A stretch of DNA of 64,000 bases from Centrapalus pauciflorus (lineage: Eukaryota > Streptophyta > Magnoliopsida > Asterales > Asteraceae), in assembly GCA_020465985.1 (NCBI GenBank), contig JAANYP010006995.1, positions 62,001 through 126,000 on the forward strand. Reading direction: 5' to 3'. A program made the position numbers and the translations under genes. This document shows, piece after piece, positions 12,681 through 22,164 of this stretch (the stretch's first letter is position 1; each line of letters begins with the position of its first letter). The notes under the pieces are model-generated. The model was not told the DNA's origin. It ran no database searches and saw only the letters and a program-made list of their open reading frames with translations.

Positions 12681-13538
12681 ATGTCTGGAGGAGGAATGAC
12701 ACCTGAAGAAACAAGGGAGATGATGCTAGCCATGATGGCTGAGCAGAACAAGATGATTCAGGAACAGTTTCGGGCTCGAGATGAGGCCGAAGCTAAGAGA
12801 AGGGAGGATAAGAGAAAGAACAAGGAAAAGGAAGGGGGCAATAATGAGGAACAAGATGACAACACTGGGTCGTCTAACAAGCCCAAAGGTTGTCGGTTTA
12901 AGGATTTCAATGGAAATGGTGCTGTGGAATTTAATGGATTGGGTGATGCTGTTGCTGCACTTGAATGGATAACAGCAACCGAACGAACATTCCGAATCAG
13001 CGATTGTGCTGAGAAGGACATGATTCGGTATGCTACTGCTATGTTCACGAACGACGCAATCATGTGGTGGAATTCCATGGTTAACGCCTTAACCTTTGAG
13101 AAAGTGGCTGTGATGACTTGGGCTGAGCTTACAGAGTTATTTACTCAGCAATACTGTCCAGTTGATGAGCATCGAAGATTGGAGGCAAAGTTTATGTCGT
13201 TGATGCAGGGGACTAAGACTGTGTCCCAATATGCTGTGGAGTTCACGAGGCTGAGTCTGTTTGCACCTCATCAAGTTGATACCGGAGAAAGGAAGGTTAC
13301 CAGGTTCGTGGCTGGTCTGGATATTGAGATTAGGAGGGTCATGAGCAACGTTCGCTATCCTACATTTGCTGGTTTACTTGAGGCTGCCAGAAATGTAGAA
13401 CAAATTCTGATCATGTCGGGTTATTCTATTGGGTCTGCTGCTGCTTCTACCAACCCAACACAATCGTCACCGCCGAAGCGCCAGCGTGAGGGAGGTTATT
13501 CTGGTTCTTCCCGGTCTTCACAATACTCACCTCAGTAG
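12681..13538 (+). CDS. gag: T2 Gag (capsid part, ends at an in-frame TAG)
   Basis: An open frame of 285 residues starts MSGGGMTPEETREMM. The order is an N-terminal charged helix (residues 1-70, very rich in Glu, Lys and Arg), then a retrotransposon Gag domain (about 90-210) with MWWNSMVN, QQYCPVDEHRRLEAKF and RLSLFAPHQVDTGERK, then a Ser-rich tail. The TAG at 13536-13538 falls within the gene, before the zinc knuckles, and the same frame continues on the other side. This is not where a gag-pol boundary is expected, so it is probably a point mutation. The protein would coat element RNA in cytoplasmic particles. It matches the T1 gag. Confidence 0.88.
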   Translation: MSGGGMTPEETREMMLAMMAEQNKMIQEQFRARDEAEAKRREDKRKNKEKEGGNNEEQDDNTGSSNKPKGCRFKDFNGNGAVEFNGLGDAVAALEWITATERTFRISDCAEKDMIRYATAMFTNDAIMWWNSMVNALTFEKVAVMTWAELTELFTQQYCPVDEHRRLEAKFMSLMQGTKTVSQYAVEFTRLSLFAPHQVDTGERKVTRFVAGLDIEIRRVMSNVRYPTFAGLLEAARNVEQILIMSGYSIGSAAASTNPTQSSPPKRQREGGYSGSSRSSQYSPQ

Positions 13539-14590
13539 TCCTATCGACGACCATCTGGATCTTCTAGTCGTGCTCGTGCCTACTCTATCAACACCGAGCC
13601 GCAATATTGCAATAAGTGTCATCTGGAGCACTTTAGCAAGTGTAATAATGGACGTGCTTGCTTTTGCTGTGGAGAGCTGGGCCATTTTCAGAATGAGTGC
13701 CCAAGGAAAGGAGATGCTTGCTACAAGTGTGGGGTGTGGGGACACTATAGTAGGAACTGTAGGAAGAATGCTCCAGCAGCTACTGCTCCATCATCAACCC
13801 GATCTTCTGGAGGTTCAAGTGGTGGTTCAGTTAACCGCCGGGGTCAGCCACAAAGGGCACCAGCTCGTGCCTTTCAAATTACTGCAGAGGAGGCGAGGGA
13901 AAACTCGGAAGTGGTTACGGGTACGTTTATCGTAAATTCTATGCCAGCAAGAGTTTTATTTGATTCAGGTGCAAATCGTTCATTTGTTTCCACTGTGTTT
14001 GCACCACGACTTGTCATGCCACTGTCTAGATTATCTGTTGTACTTGACATAGAAACTGCTAGAAACACTCTAGTCAAGGTAGATCACGTATACCGTAATT
14101 GCACATTAGTAATTGAAGATGTAGTCTTCAATTTAGATCTGATTCTGATAGAGTTCAGCGAGTTTGACGTGATATTCGGGATGGACTGGTTGATTGAGAA
14201 TGAAGCCCATATAGTGTGTAAGAATCGAATGATAAATATAACTACTCCGGAAGGGCGTGAGATATGTATATATGGGGATAGGAGAAGCGGGGATCTGTGT
14301 TTGCTGACTATTGCAAAAGCCCGAAGGCTTGTTGCAAAGGGGTGTGACGCTTACTTAGCATATGCGATTGATGCTAAGGCTGAGAAGAGGACTTTGGCCG
14401 ATGTGCCTGTTGTTTCACAATTCCCGGATGTATTTCCGGAAGACTTGTCTGGCGTGCCGCCTGAGAGACAAGTGGAATTTAGAATTGATCTGATCCCTGG
14501 AGCTGCACTGGTAGCTCGTTCTCCTTATCGCCTTGCCACAACCAAGATGAAGGAAATGATGACACAGCTTCAAAAGTTGTTGGACAAGGG
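13539..14590 (+). pseudogene. gag-pol: T2 zinc knuckles, protease and start of reverse transcriptase
   Basis: It is in the same frame as the Gag ORF after the TAG. Three Cys-rich units (CNKCHLEHFSKC, CFCCGELGHFQNEC, CYKCGVWGHYSRNC at about 13609-13760) form the nucleocapsid. An aspartic protease follows, with intact FDSGANRSFVST (about 13961-13996) and DVIFGMDWL (about 14168). A spacer and the first reverse transcriptase residues (SPYRLATTKMKEM, LQKLLDKG) follow. At about 14591 the frame crosses into LTR sequence, so the remaining frame to 14750 encodes no real protein. Confidence 0.88.
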
Positions 14591-15309
14591 CTGTTGCATA
14601 GATTTATTGTTTGGAATTCTACTAACTTGCATAAATTTAGATGCACATTCATACTTGTTGCATGTCCGTTCGATTGTTGTGCATCTAGTGATGGACCGGT
14701 GGGTCGCATCAATTACTCTGATGTTACTGCGCTACATGACCTGGAGCTGATCCCTCTGAGGTTCTGGTAGGCAGTATGTCATCCCCGATCGTACGTTTGT
14801 CTCAGATGGTATGTTTTATGCCGAGCTTTGGGCTCGAAGGGGCTGCGGCTCTGGTTCCGTACTTGGTGTACGAAGACGATATACGATGTTTGTCATCGGT
14901 GTTACCCTTGGGGCTTCATAAAGATTTATAAAATTCGTAATCTGGGTATTCACTAAGCATTAGCTTACCTCTCAGTTGCTTTATTTTTACAGTAAAGGGA
15001 AAATCTGCAGCTGGACCTTCTAGTTAGGTTGTTTGTGAAGATTTGGAAGATTCCTACTACTAAATCGGTAATTATGTTGTGGGACAAATGTTATATCATG
15101 TTTGGGATGATTGTAATAAAGGTTTGAGTATGTAGACTTAGAAATGGTACCTTGTAGCACTGTAGGGTGTTTGACACTGTTGCGTTACTTTATTTATGTA
15201 TTTTAATGTTTCCGCACTTAAACTAGGTTATCAGATCATTATGTTATTGTATGTTGGTGATTAATCCTGGGTGTTTTGTAAATGGTGGTTGTTGTGGCAA
15301 GGGGTCACA
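14591..15309 (+). repeat. T2 3' LTR (5'-truncated)
   Basis: It corresponds to 11744-12461 of the 5' LTR with few differences. The junction lies at CTGTTGC, present both in the coding sequence (GGGCTGTTGC) and in the LTR (GACCTGTTGC). This is a 7 bp microhomology typical of deletion by end joining or illegitimate recombination. Confidence 0.92.
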
Positions 15310-15314
15310 GTAGA
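15310..15314. repeat. T2 target site duplication, right (GTAGA)
   Basis: It follows the LTR end GGTCACA directly and matches 10481-10485. Confidence 0.9.
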
Positions 15315-18130
15315 GGCTTCATCTTTCTTTAGCCTTTCAAAGCCTCAAAGCTGCTCTTCTTTGTATTATTAATAGGTCTTAGGAACAACCATTTCTTTGG
15401 CCCGAGCCTTATCAAATTTCAGTTAAGCAACTTTAAGGTAATCAGGGTCCACTGAGGCTTTCCTCTTCTCTTTATCTGTTGTGGTTAAGACAGCTTCTGG
15501 TTCCTCTTCCTCCTTCTTCTTCTGTTTGCCCCAGTATTAGATGTCTCTTTCTGATTGGCCTATCCCAAGGAATGGATTCCCCCCCCCCCTAGATGGTGCA
15601 GGGTTTGGAGATCCAGCCTGAGTAGGTTGAGCAGCTTCAGTTGATGTGGAGACATCCATAGTAGGACGTGTTTGGGAGATACCTGCTGCTTGTCTCACTG
15701 ATGCTGATTTCTGCTTAGAGGGAGATGAAGATTTCTCCCCCTTAGACTTGGTCTTTGAGGCAGATATCTTCTCCTCCGTTAAAGGAGATGGCACAGAGCC
15801 TTCAGCAGGCTGGGCAGCAGTTTTGGCAGCAGGTTTGGAACCAACAAGGCTATGCACTAAGAAAGCCAAGTTGTCCTTTACCTCTGCAAGTTTGGTAACA
15901 CAGGTTTGAAGAGAGTCAGATTCGGAAGTAGCAATAGATGACAGCTGAGTAATGGATTCCCTGTCAGAATCTGTGAACATCAAACTTTGAAGCTGTGCAA
16001 GATTTAATTCAAGGAGAATCTTGCATATCATCAAGGTTTGATGACACAGAATTGGTCACAGAGACCACTAAAGTGTTCAAGCTAGCCAAAGTGGAAGGGA
16101 GAGTATTTGAACTGGTCTTAAGGAGAGCTGACAGCTATTGGGAAACAACTACCAGGGAGGACACAGTGTCCTGTTGATTAGAATGAATTGTTGAGAGGGT
16201 AGTGGAGAGTGTTTGCCGCTGTGCAGTGAGTGCAAGCAGCTGAGAGGACGAATTAGTTTGGGGAGCAGGGGTTGGAAAGGAAGTCTTGAACGAATCAAGG
16301 AACCAGTGAAGCTTAGCAGACACAGAGTTAAATATGATAGAGGGTAGGAGGTCATTGAACTTTCCAAAGAAGGAGGAGTATGTGTCGATTGTTTGGATTG
16401 GGTAGAGGGTGAAGAATGTGAATGTGATGGTGAGGAGGCAAGTGTTTATGTATTTGTGGGGGAAGGCAAGGAGACTTTGGAGAGTAATTCCATAGCCTGG
16501 GCATAAGTGAGGTGGCCCAGCTTGGAAGGGTCAAGGGAACCTTCAGCAGTGGCTATATCTGCATCATGAGGAGAGGTAGTAGGAGTTGGTGGCCTTTCAG
16601 ATGTTGCTTCTGTTGGTGTAAGTAAAGTATGAGGTGGAGACTGTGTGGACTCAGTATGGAGTGGAGTGAACTCTTGTCTTTCAATACCCTCAACCTGTTG
16701 GGAGGCTGGGGTAGTGGATGTGGTATTCTCCTTTTGTACAACTGGTTCCTGTTGGGAGGAATCAGAGGGTCTAGGCTGACTCTAGGTTGACTCTTGTTGG
16801 AGTGAAGCCTGCTCCAAATGTGCTAAACCTTCTCCCAAAATTGGAGAAGCAGCATGGGTTGCTTCTTTTTCATGTGACTCCTGTTGAGATGGGTCAGATG
16901 GGCTGGTTTGGGATGATGGTTTCTTCCTAGCTAGAGATTTTCTCCTTGAGTATTGAGACACTATGGGGGATTGAGGAGAAGCAGCAGGAATTTGTGTTTG
17001 GACTGGTGGTGAGACTGGGTCAGAAACAGGGGGGGTTAACCTGTTCCATGGTCTCAAGTGCCACAGAGGCACCAGCCACAAAGGCTTGAGGTTCAACAGA
17101 GGAACCAGGGTGAAAAGTCTGCTCCCCCTCAGCAACTGAGGCTTGTGGGGCAGACTTTGACTTAACGGTTTTCGCCTTCTTGAGGACAGGCTCAGCTTCA
17201 GTCGATTGCAGGCCCCTTTTGATCACCTTGGGCCTTTATTTGGATTTTCTCTTGGGAGCAGCCACTGGATCCGCCCTCACAACAAAGGGTCCTTCCAAGT
17301 AACCTCCACATTGATGTAGAGAGAGGAGTTTCATTTGGAAGAACTGGAGTGTAGAAGACTCTATTCCCAATGAAAAGGAATGCTGCAGTAGTTAACAAAG
17401 GCTGAGAGTTGTAGAGATGCTCACCACAGACATGTTTGAAGATGAGGCTCAGAAATCTTGTTTATCTGACAGCAGCAGGGCGAGTTTCTTGCTGTACCAA
17501 GTTCCTCAAATTCACGAAAATCCAACGAGCCATGTTCAGTGTATTTCCATCCCCAAACTGTAGGACTGTGGGGATTTCATCTCTACTAAGCTGGTCAAAT
17601 GTACCAACTTTGCTGCTAAAGCACATCACCACCGATGCAAAATAGGACACTGTAGGTAATTGATAAATCCCTTCGGAACAGTGTGGCTCTAACTCTGGGT
17701 TCTGCTACACCACAGAAGCATAGCAGATTGCCTATCTAATAATTCTTAGGCAGTGGTTTGTCATATGTTTCCACAACAGGAAGATAAAGGACTTCCCTGA
17801 GAAGAGAAGTGGTTATCTCAATGGTCTGAGTCCCATTGAGGATGGTTCCCCTGATGGTTTTTGTTGATGGATCATAAGCACAGGTGTACCAAAACTCATA
17901 CACCACCTCCTGGTACAGGACACTAGGAGAGGCGGTCATAGCATAATGTAGGGGTGAGCATGCAAAAACTCCACCCTGCTTTAATAACCCTTCCCCACGT
18001 AGTTTTTGGGAATGTTTAGTTGGGCTATATAGTTAGTGGGTTTCAGAGTAAGCATCGTGGTAACTGAGGGATGTTTTTCAACATCATCACCAACGAAAAC
18101 TGGAAGTAGGGGGTTATTTTGGTGAGCCAT
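15315..18130 (-). pseudogene. M extra ORF (post-pol), N-terminal and central part
   Basis: It begins at an ATG (18130-18128, MAHQNNPLLPVFVGDD), 680 bp after the pol stop. A frameshift lies near 17990, and the reading continues at 17939 (SVLYQEVVYEFWYTCAYD, then TQTIEITTSLLREVLYLP) up to a stop at 17736. Further pieces at 17650-17462 (FASVVMCFSSKVGTFDQL), 17226-17020 (basic KKAKTVKSKS) and 16034-15537 (Ser/Lys-rich) keep the same polarity with breaks. The position matches the so-called env-like ORF of SIRE elements, but I see no signal peptide or membrane span. Function unknown. T2 interrupts it at 15314. Confidence 0.7.
15579..15589. repeat. C homopolymer (11)
   Basis: A run of C lies inside the extra ORF of M (a Gly-rich turn on the minus strand). 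It is a likely site of frame slippage. Confidence 0.85.
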
Positions 18131-18810
18131 TTGATAGTAGTGGAATGAAGGATGTTGGGAACTTAGTCGTTTTAGGGTTTTTCAGATACTTTAGAGAAGA
18201 AGAAGAAGATGAAACAGTGCAAGAATGTAATTTATAGGATTTGAATGTGAGTGAGTAGGAGAGAGAAAGGTTTGGCAATTGATTTGAAAAACGGAAAACG
18301 AAACGGTTTGCCATGTCAGAACGGTTGTCAGACCACTTGAACCTTTTTCACTACTAACACATGTTAACAAACATTATCCGCAGGTAATTAAGTTAAATAA
18401 CTACAGTAATTAAGTAACTTAATTATGAAGAAAGGAAACTGCACATTCAATTACTCTAGGCTTGCGTTGCTTTTTCGAAAATCAAAACTGATGTTCTAAG
18501 CTGTTGTTCAAACATGTGATGCGCAGGTTGCATCACAAGCTGTTCATTCAACCTGTGCAGCTAGATGAGAACAAGTTTTTGTTCAATAGCAGATTAGGTT
18601 ATAAGACAATGTCTTCTATGACAGATTGAGAGAGTGAGTAGGTTGGAGGTTTGTTCAACAGAACAGGTTTGAAGTTAAAACTTATTTTGTCAAGCCTGTT
18701 ATACGTCCAAGCTATCCAAGTTTTCAGAAATTGGCTAAGTATAGAAAATACAAAGCCTGTTCTGATAAAGCTGTTCTGAGAAATTTGAACAGTTTGAAAC
18801 ATGTGATCTC

Positions 18811-19251
18811 TTAGAGCCTCAATGACACGTAGTCACTTTTATTTAAAATGCCCAGCTTGCTTACAAGGTAATTAAACTTGTTTTCATCAAGATGCTTGGT
18901 GAAAATGTCTGCAAGCTGTTCATCTGTGGAAATGAAAGTTACCTCCACATTACCTTTCTGGATGTGATCTCTGATAAAGTGGTGTCTAACTTCTATATGC
19001 TTTGTTCTGGAATGATATACTGGATTGTTGGAGATAGCTATAGCACTAGTATTATCACACAAAATAGAAGTCTTCCTATATACAAGCCCATAGTCTTCAA
19101 GCTGATGCTGCATCCATAGAATCTGGGCACAGCAGTTTCCAGCAACAATATACTCAGCTACAACAATAGAAGTAGAAACTGAGTTCTACTTCTTGCTACA
19201 CCAACTGATCAACTTACCACCATGGTCTTGATATCCACCTGTTGTGCTTTT
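18811..19251 (-). pseudogene. pol: M RNase H
   Basis: It continues the reverse transcriptase frame after the stop at 19254-19252 with KSTTGG, the STSIVVAEYIV region, and then SAIAISNNPVYHSRTKHIEVRHHFI (split over 19050-18970) and EQLADIFTKHLDENKF. It ends with LVSKLGILNKSD and a stop at 18811-18813. RNase H removes the RNA strand during reverse transcription. The motif order is normal for copia elements. Confidence 0.85.
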
Positions 19252-20559
19252 CTAGTCTAGCTTGCAGCTTACAAAATCTGAATCTGAATAACCTGTTAGT
19301 TCAAGACTTGAGTCTTTGTGATACCAAAGACCCAAAACTGGTGTACCCTTAAGGTATCTGAAGATTCTTTTTACAACAGCTAGATGTGATTCCTTAGGAT
19401 CAGTTTGAAACCTAGCACATAAACAGGTAGCAAACATAATATCTGGTCTACTTGCAGTTAAATATAACAAGCTCCCAATCATGGCTCTGTAAGCTGTTAC
19501 TGAAACAGCTTTCCCACTAGCAATAGCATGTAATTTTACATTGGTTGCCATTGGGGTTTTGATAGGAGAACTTTGATCAAATTTAAACTTTTTCAAAAGA
19601 TCTAAGGTATACTTTCTTCGATTGATGAAAATTCCATTTGAGGTTTGTTTAACCTGTAATCCTTGAAAGAAAGTAAGTTCACCCATCATACTCATTTCCT
19701 ATTTTCATTTCATGAGTAGTGAAAAATTATTGCATAACTGCTCATTAGTATAACCAAATATTATGTCATCCACATAGATTTGAACAAGCATACTGTTAGA
19801 CTTCACCTTCTTTATGAACAATGTGGCATCCACTTTACCTCTGAAATAACCATTGCTCATAAGGAAGTCAGTTAGAGTGTCATACCAGGCTCTAGGGGCT
19901 TGTTTTAGACCATAGAGGGCTTTGTCCAACTTATAGACAAAGTCTGGATGTTGTTCAATTTCAAAACCTAGAGGTTGCTTGACATATACTTCTTCTTGGA
20001 GCATACCATTTAAAAATGCACTCTTGACATTGATTTGAAATACCTTCATGCTCTTGTGGGCAACATAGGCTACAAAAAAATGAATTGCTTCTAACCTGGC
20101 CACTGGAGCAAAGGTTTCATCATAATCAATGCCTTCTTCTTGTCTGTAGCCTTGAACAACTAGTCTTGCCTTATTTCTAACAACATGACCTTGCTCATCC
20201 ATTTTGTTTCTGAAAACCCATTTTGTGCAAATTATTGTTTTACCTTTGGGAGCAGGGACTAGTATCCATACTTTGTTTCTCTCAAACTGATTGAGCTCTT
20301 CTTGCATGTCAGTGATGCAATTGGCATCTTTCAGTGCATCATCCACTTTCTCTGGCTTCATTAGGGACACAAATCTAGAAAACATACAAAAGTTTCCTAA
20401 GCTGTCCCAACTTGTTTGTACCCCTTTGTTGATGTCACCAATTATTTGATTATGTGGGTGACACCTGATCCACTTAGGATCATGTTTCAATGAAGATTCT
20501 TCTGTATCATTTTCATCTACAACAGGTCCTGTAGAACAGCTTTCAAGATTTTTAGACAC
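19252..20559 (-). pseudogene. pol: M reverse transcriptase
   Basis: Copia reverse transcriptase landmarks in order: NKVWILVPAPKGK, TKWVFRNKMDEQG, KARLVVQGYRQEEGIDYDETFAPVARLEAI (within about 20255-20080), DKALYGLKQAPRAWYDTL, and the catalytic box IYVDDIIFG at about 19780. After LLMK two in-frame stops (19707-19705 and 19701-19699) interrupt it; the frame then continues with MSMMGELTFFQGLQVKQ and SRPDIMFATCLCARFQ. It ends at a stop (19254-19252) in the first RNase H motif. It would copy element RNA into DNA. Confidence 0.9.
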
Positions 20560-20568
20560 ACTGTTATC

Positions 20569-21186
20569 TTAAGCCTGTTCACCTGTTGAACATGAATCTT
20601 CATCGTTGAACACATCAGCAGAAGATCCAGGGAAATCAACATTGATTGGTTCAGGACATGGTGTATTAGTTATGTCAGTACACATATTCACATAGGGTGT
20701 ATCAACATAGTCATCATCATGTCCATTGCGATTAACAGGTTCCACTCTGGATGCAGTGGAAGCTTGTGAGTACTTTTCTTCATTGATGGAATGCATGAGA
20801 TCATCAAAGATGAACTCTCCAGAAACTGATTCAGGAACAACTTTGGTGGAAGCATTCCTAGACTCCTCAAAGGTGACATTGATAGATTCATCTATCACCT
20901 TTCTTTTGTAGTTGTATACTCTGTAGGCTTTAGAGATAGCAGAATATCTAACAAACACAGCTTCATCAGCTATGGGTTCAATGTTTTCCAGCTGGTCCCT
21001 CTGATTCAGAATAAAACAGGGACATCCAAACACATGGAAATAACTTGTATTTGTCTTTCTCCCTTTGATAAACTCATAAGGAGCCTTGTTGAATCTCTTT
21101 ACCACTAAGGATCTGTTTTGAGTGAAGCAGGCAGTGTTAATAACTTCAGCCCAAAATGATGAAGGTAAACCTGATGCACACAGCAT
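20569..21186 (-). pseudogene. pol: M integrase C-terminal part
   Basis: The frame reads from LCASGLPSSFWAEVINTACF through YEFIKGRKTNTSYFHVFGC and YRVYNYKRKVIDESINVTF. These are standard copia integrase C-terminal landmarks, and the third catalytic residue (Glu in RNRTLIEAAR) lies just upstream at about 21210. The frame ends with a stop at 20569, ten bases before the reverse transcriptase frame. The acidic linker after the integrase (EEKYSQAST and on) is typical of the family. Confidence 0.85.
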
Positions 21187-21970
21187 GGTTCTGGCAGCTT
21201 CAATGAGAGTTCTGTTTCTCCTTTCAGCAACTCCATTTTGTTGTGGAGTTCTTACTGCTGAAAAGTTTTGTGAGATCCCTCTTTCTTTATAGAAGTCCTC
21301 AAGAGTACGGTTTTTGAATTCAGTACCATGATCACTTCTAAGCTACTTTATTTGAGCAGAGTTCATCATTTCCATCTTTGTGATATTCACTACCACGTTT
21401 TTCTCTGCTTGCCTTTCTCACAAGTTGTGCAGAGTTTATCCTTAACAAAGGATATAGAAGTCGAACCTTTTACCAACTATTTCTTACAGAGTTTGTTGAT
21501 ATTCTTGAAGTTCAGGTGTGATAGCCTTTTGTGCCATAACCAGTTCAGATCAGCGTTGCTTCTTGAGATAAAGCAGGTTTCAGCTTTGGGATCAGCAAAT
21601 TTCATGTCCATAACATATACACCTTTCTTCCTTTGTGCACACAACACAACTTTGCCTTGGAATCCAATATGTACCCTAGGTGCTCATCATAGTTAACCTT
21701 GTAGCCAGCATCACATAGTTGACTTATGCTTACAAGATTGTGTTTTAGCCCAGACACAAAGGCTACTCTTTTGAATATAGCGGCACCAGCTTCAAGGATT
21801 CCATATCCATCTCTGGATCCCCAAACATTATCACCAATTGTGACTTTTGGCCCCTTTTCAGGTCTTAGATCACTCAGCAAGTCCTTGCAAACTGTCATGT
21901 GGCCTGCGCAGCCGCTGTCAATGTACCAAACTTGGGATGGTTGTTTAACGTGGAGAGTGTGATGGGAAAA
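21186..21970 (-). pseudogene. pol: M protease and N-terminal integrase, integrase core deleted
   Basis: The protease motif VWYIDSGCAGHMT (DSG) is at about 21935-21897, followed by HNLVSISQLCDAGY. The integrase zinc region is recognisable as LWHKRLSHLNFK (about 21540) and CTTCEKGKQRKT (about 21420). The frame then jumps to MEMMNSAQIK and LRSDHGTEFKN, so the stretch that should carry IHMDLFGP and DDF is missing, along with the first catalytic Asp. Stops at 21602 and near 21390 and 21344 also break the frame. Integrase joins element DNA to the host chromosome; this copy could not. Confidence 0.8.
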
Positions 21971-22164
21971 TACTAGTTATCTTTAGGGGAACTCATCATA
22001 GGGATGAGTTCTCCTTCTTCATCAACATTTGTTAATGGACCAGTGAGATCAACACTAATATTCCCTATTTGGATTGTATCAGCTTGGATGTTATCCTCAG
22101 TAACCATGTTACTTCCAACATTGCTGGTTTTTGCAATGTCAGAACTAGCAATGTCAGCAGCCCT

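Larger units (their letters stand above)
10486..15309 (+). mobile_element. T2: Ty3/gypsy deletion derivative nested in M
   Basis: It is bounded by TGTAACATCC (10486) and GGGTCACA (15309), with the 5 bp duplication GTAGA on both sides (10481-10485 and 15310-15314). It keeps the 5' LTR, PBS, gag and protease, but breaks off at the start of reverse transcriptase (about 14590) straight into the middle of the 3' LTR. It lacks reverse transcriptase, RNase H, integrase and about 1.26 kb of the 3' LTR, so it could not move by itself in this form. The deletion may postdate insertion. Confidence 0.93.

Noticed and set aside
14591..14750. C-terminal 53 residues of the long T2 frame as protein
   Set aside because: They are translated LTR sequence beyond the deletion junction; the same DNA is non-coding in the 5' LTR.
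9669..18130. M extra ORF as a retroviral envelope gene
   Set aside because: No signal peptide, membrane segment or Cys pattern is visible. The position alone does not show an envelope function.
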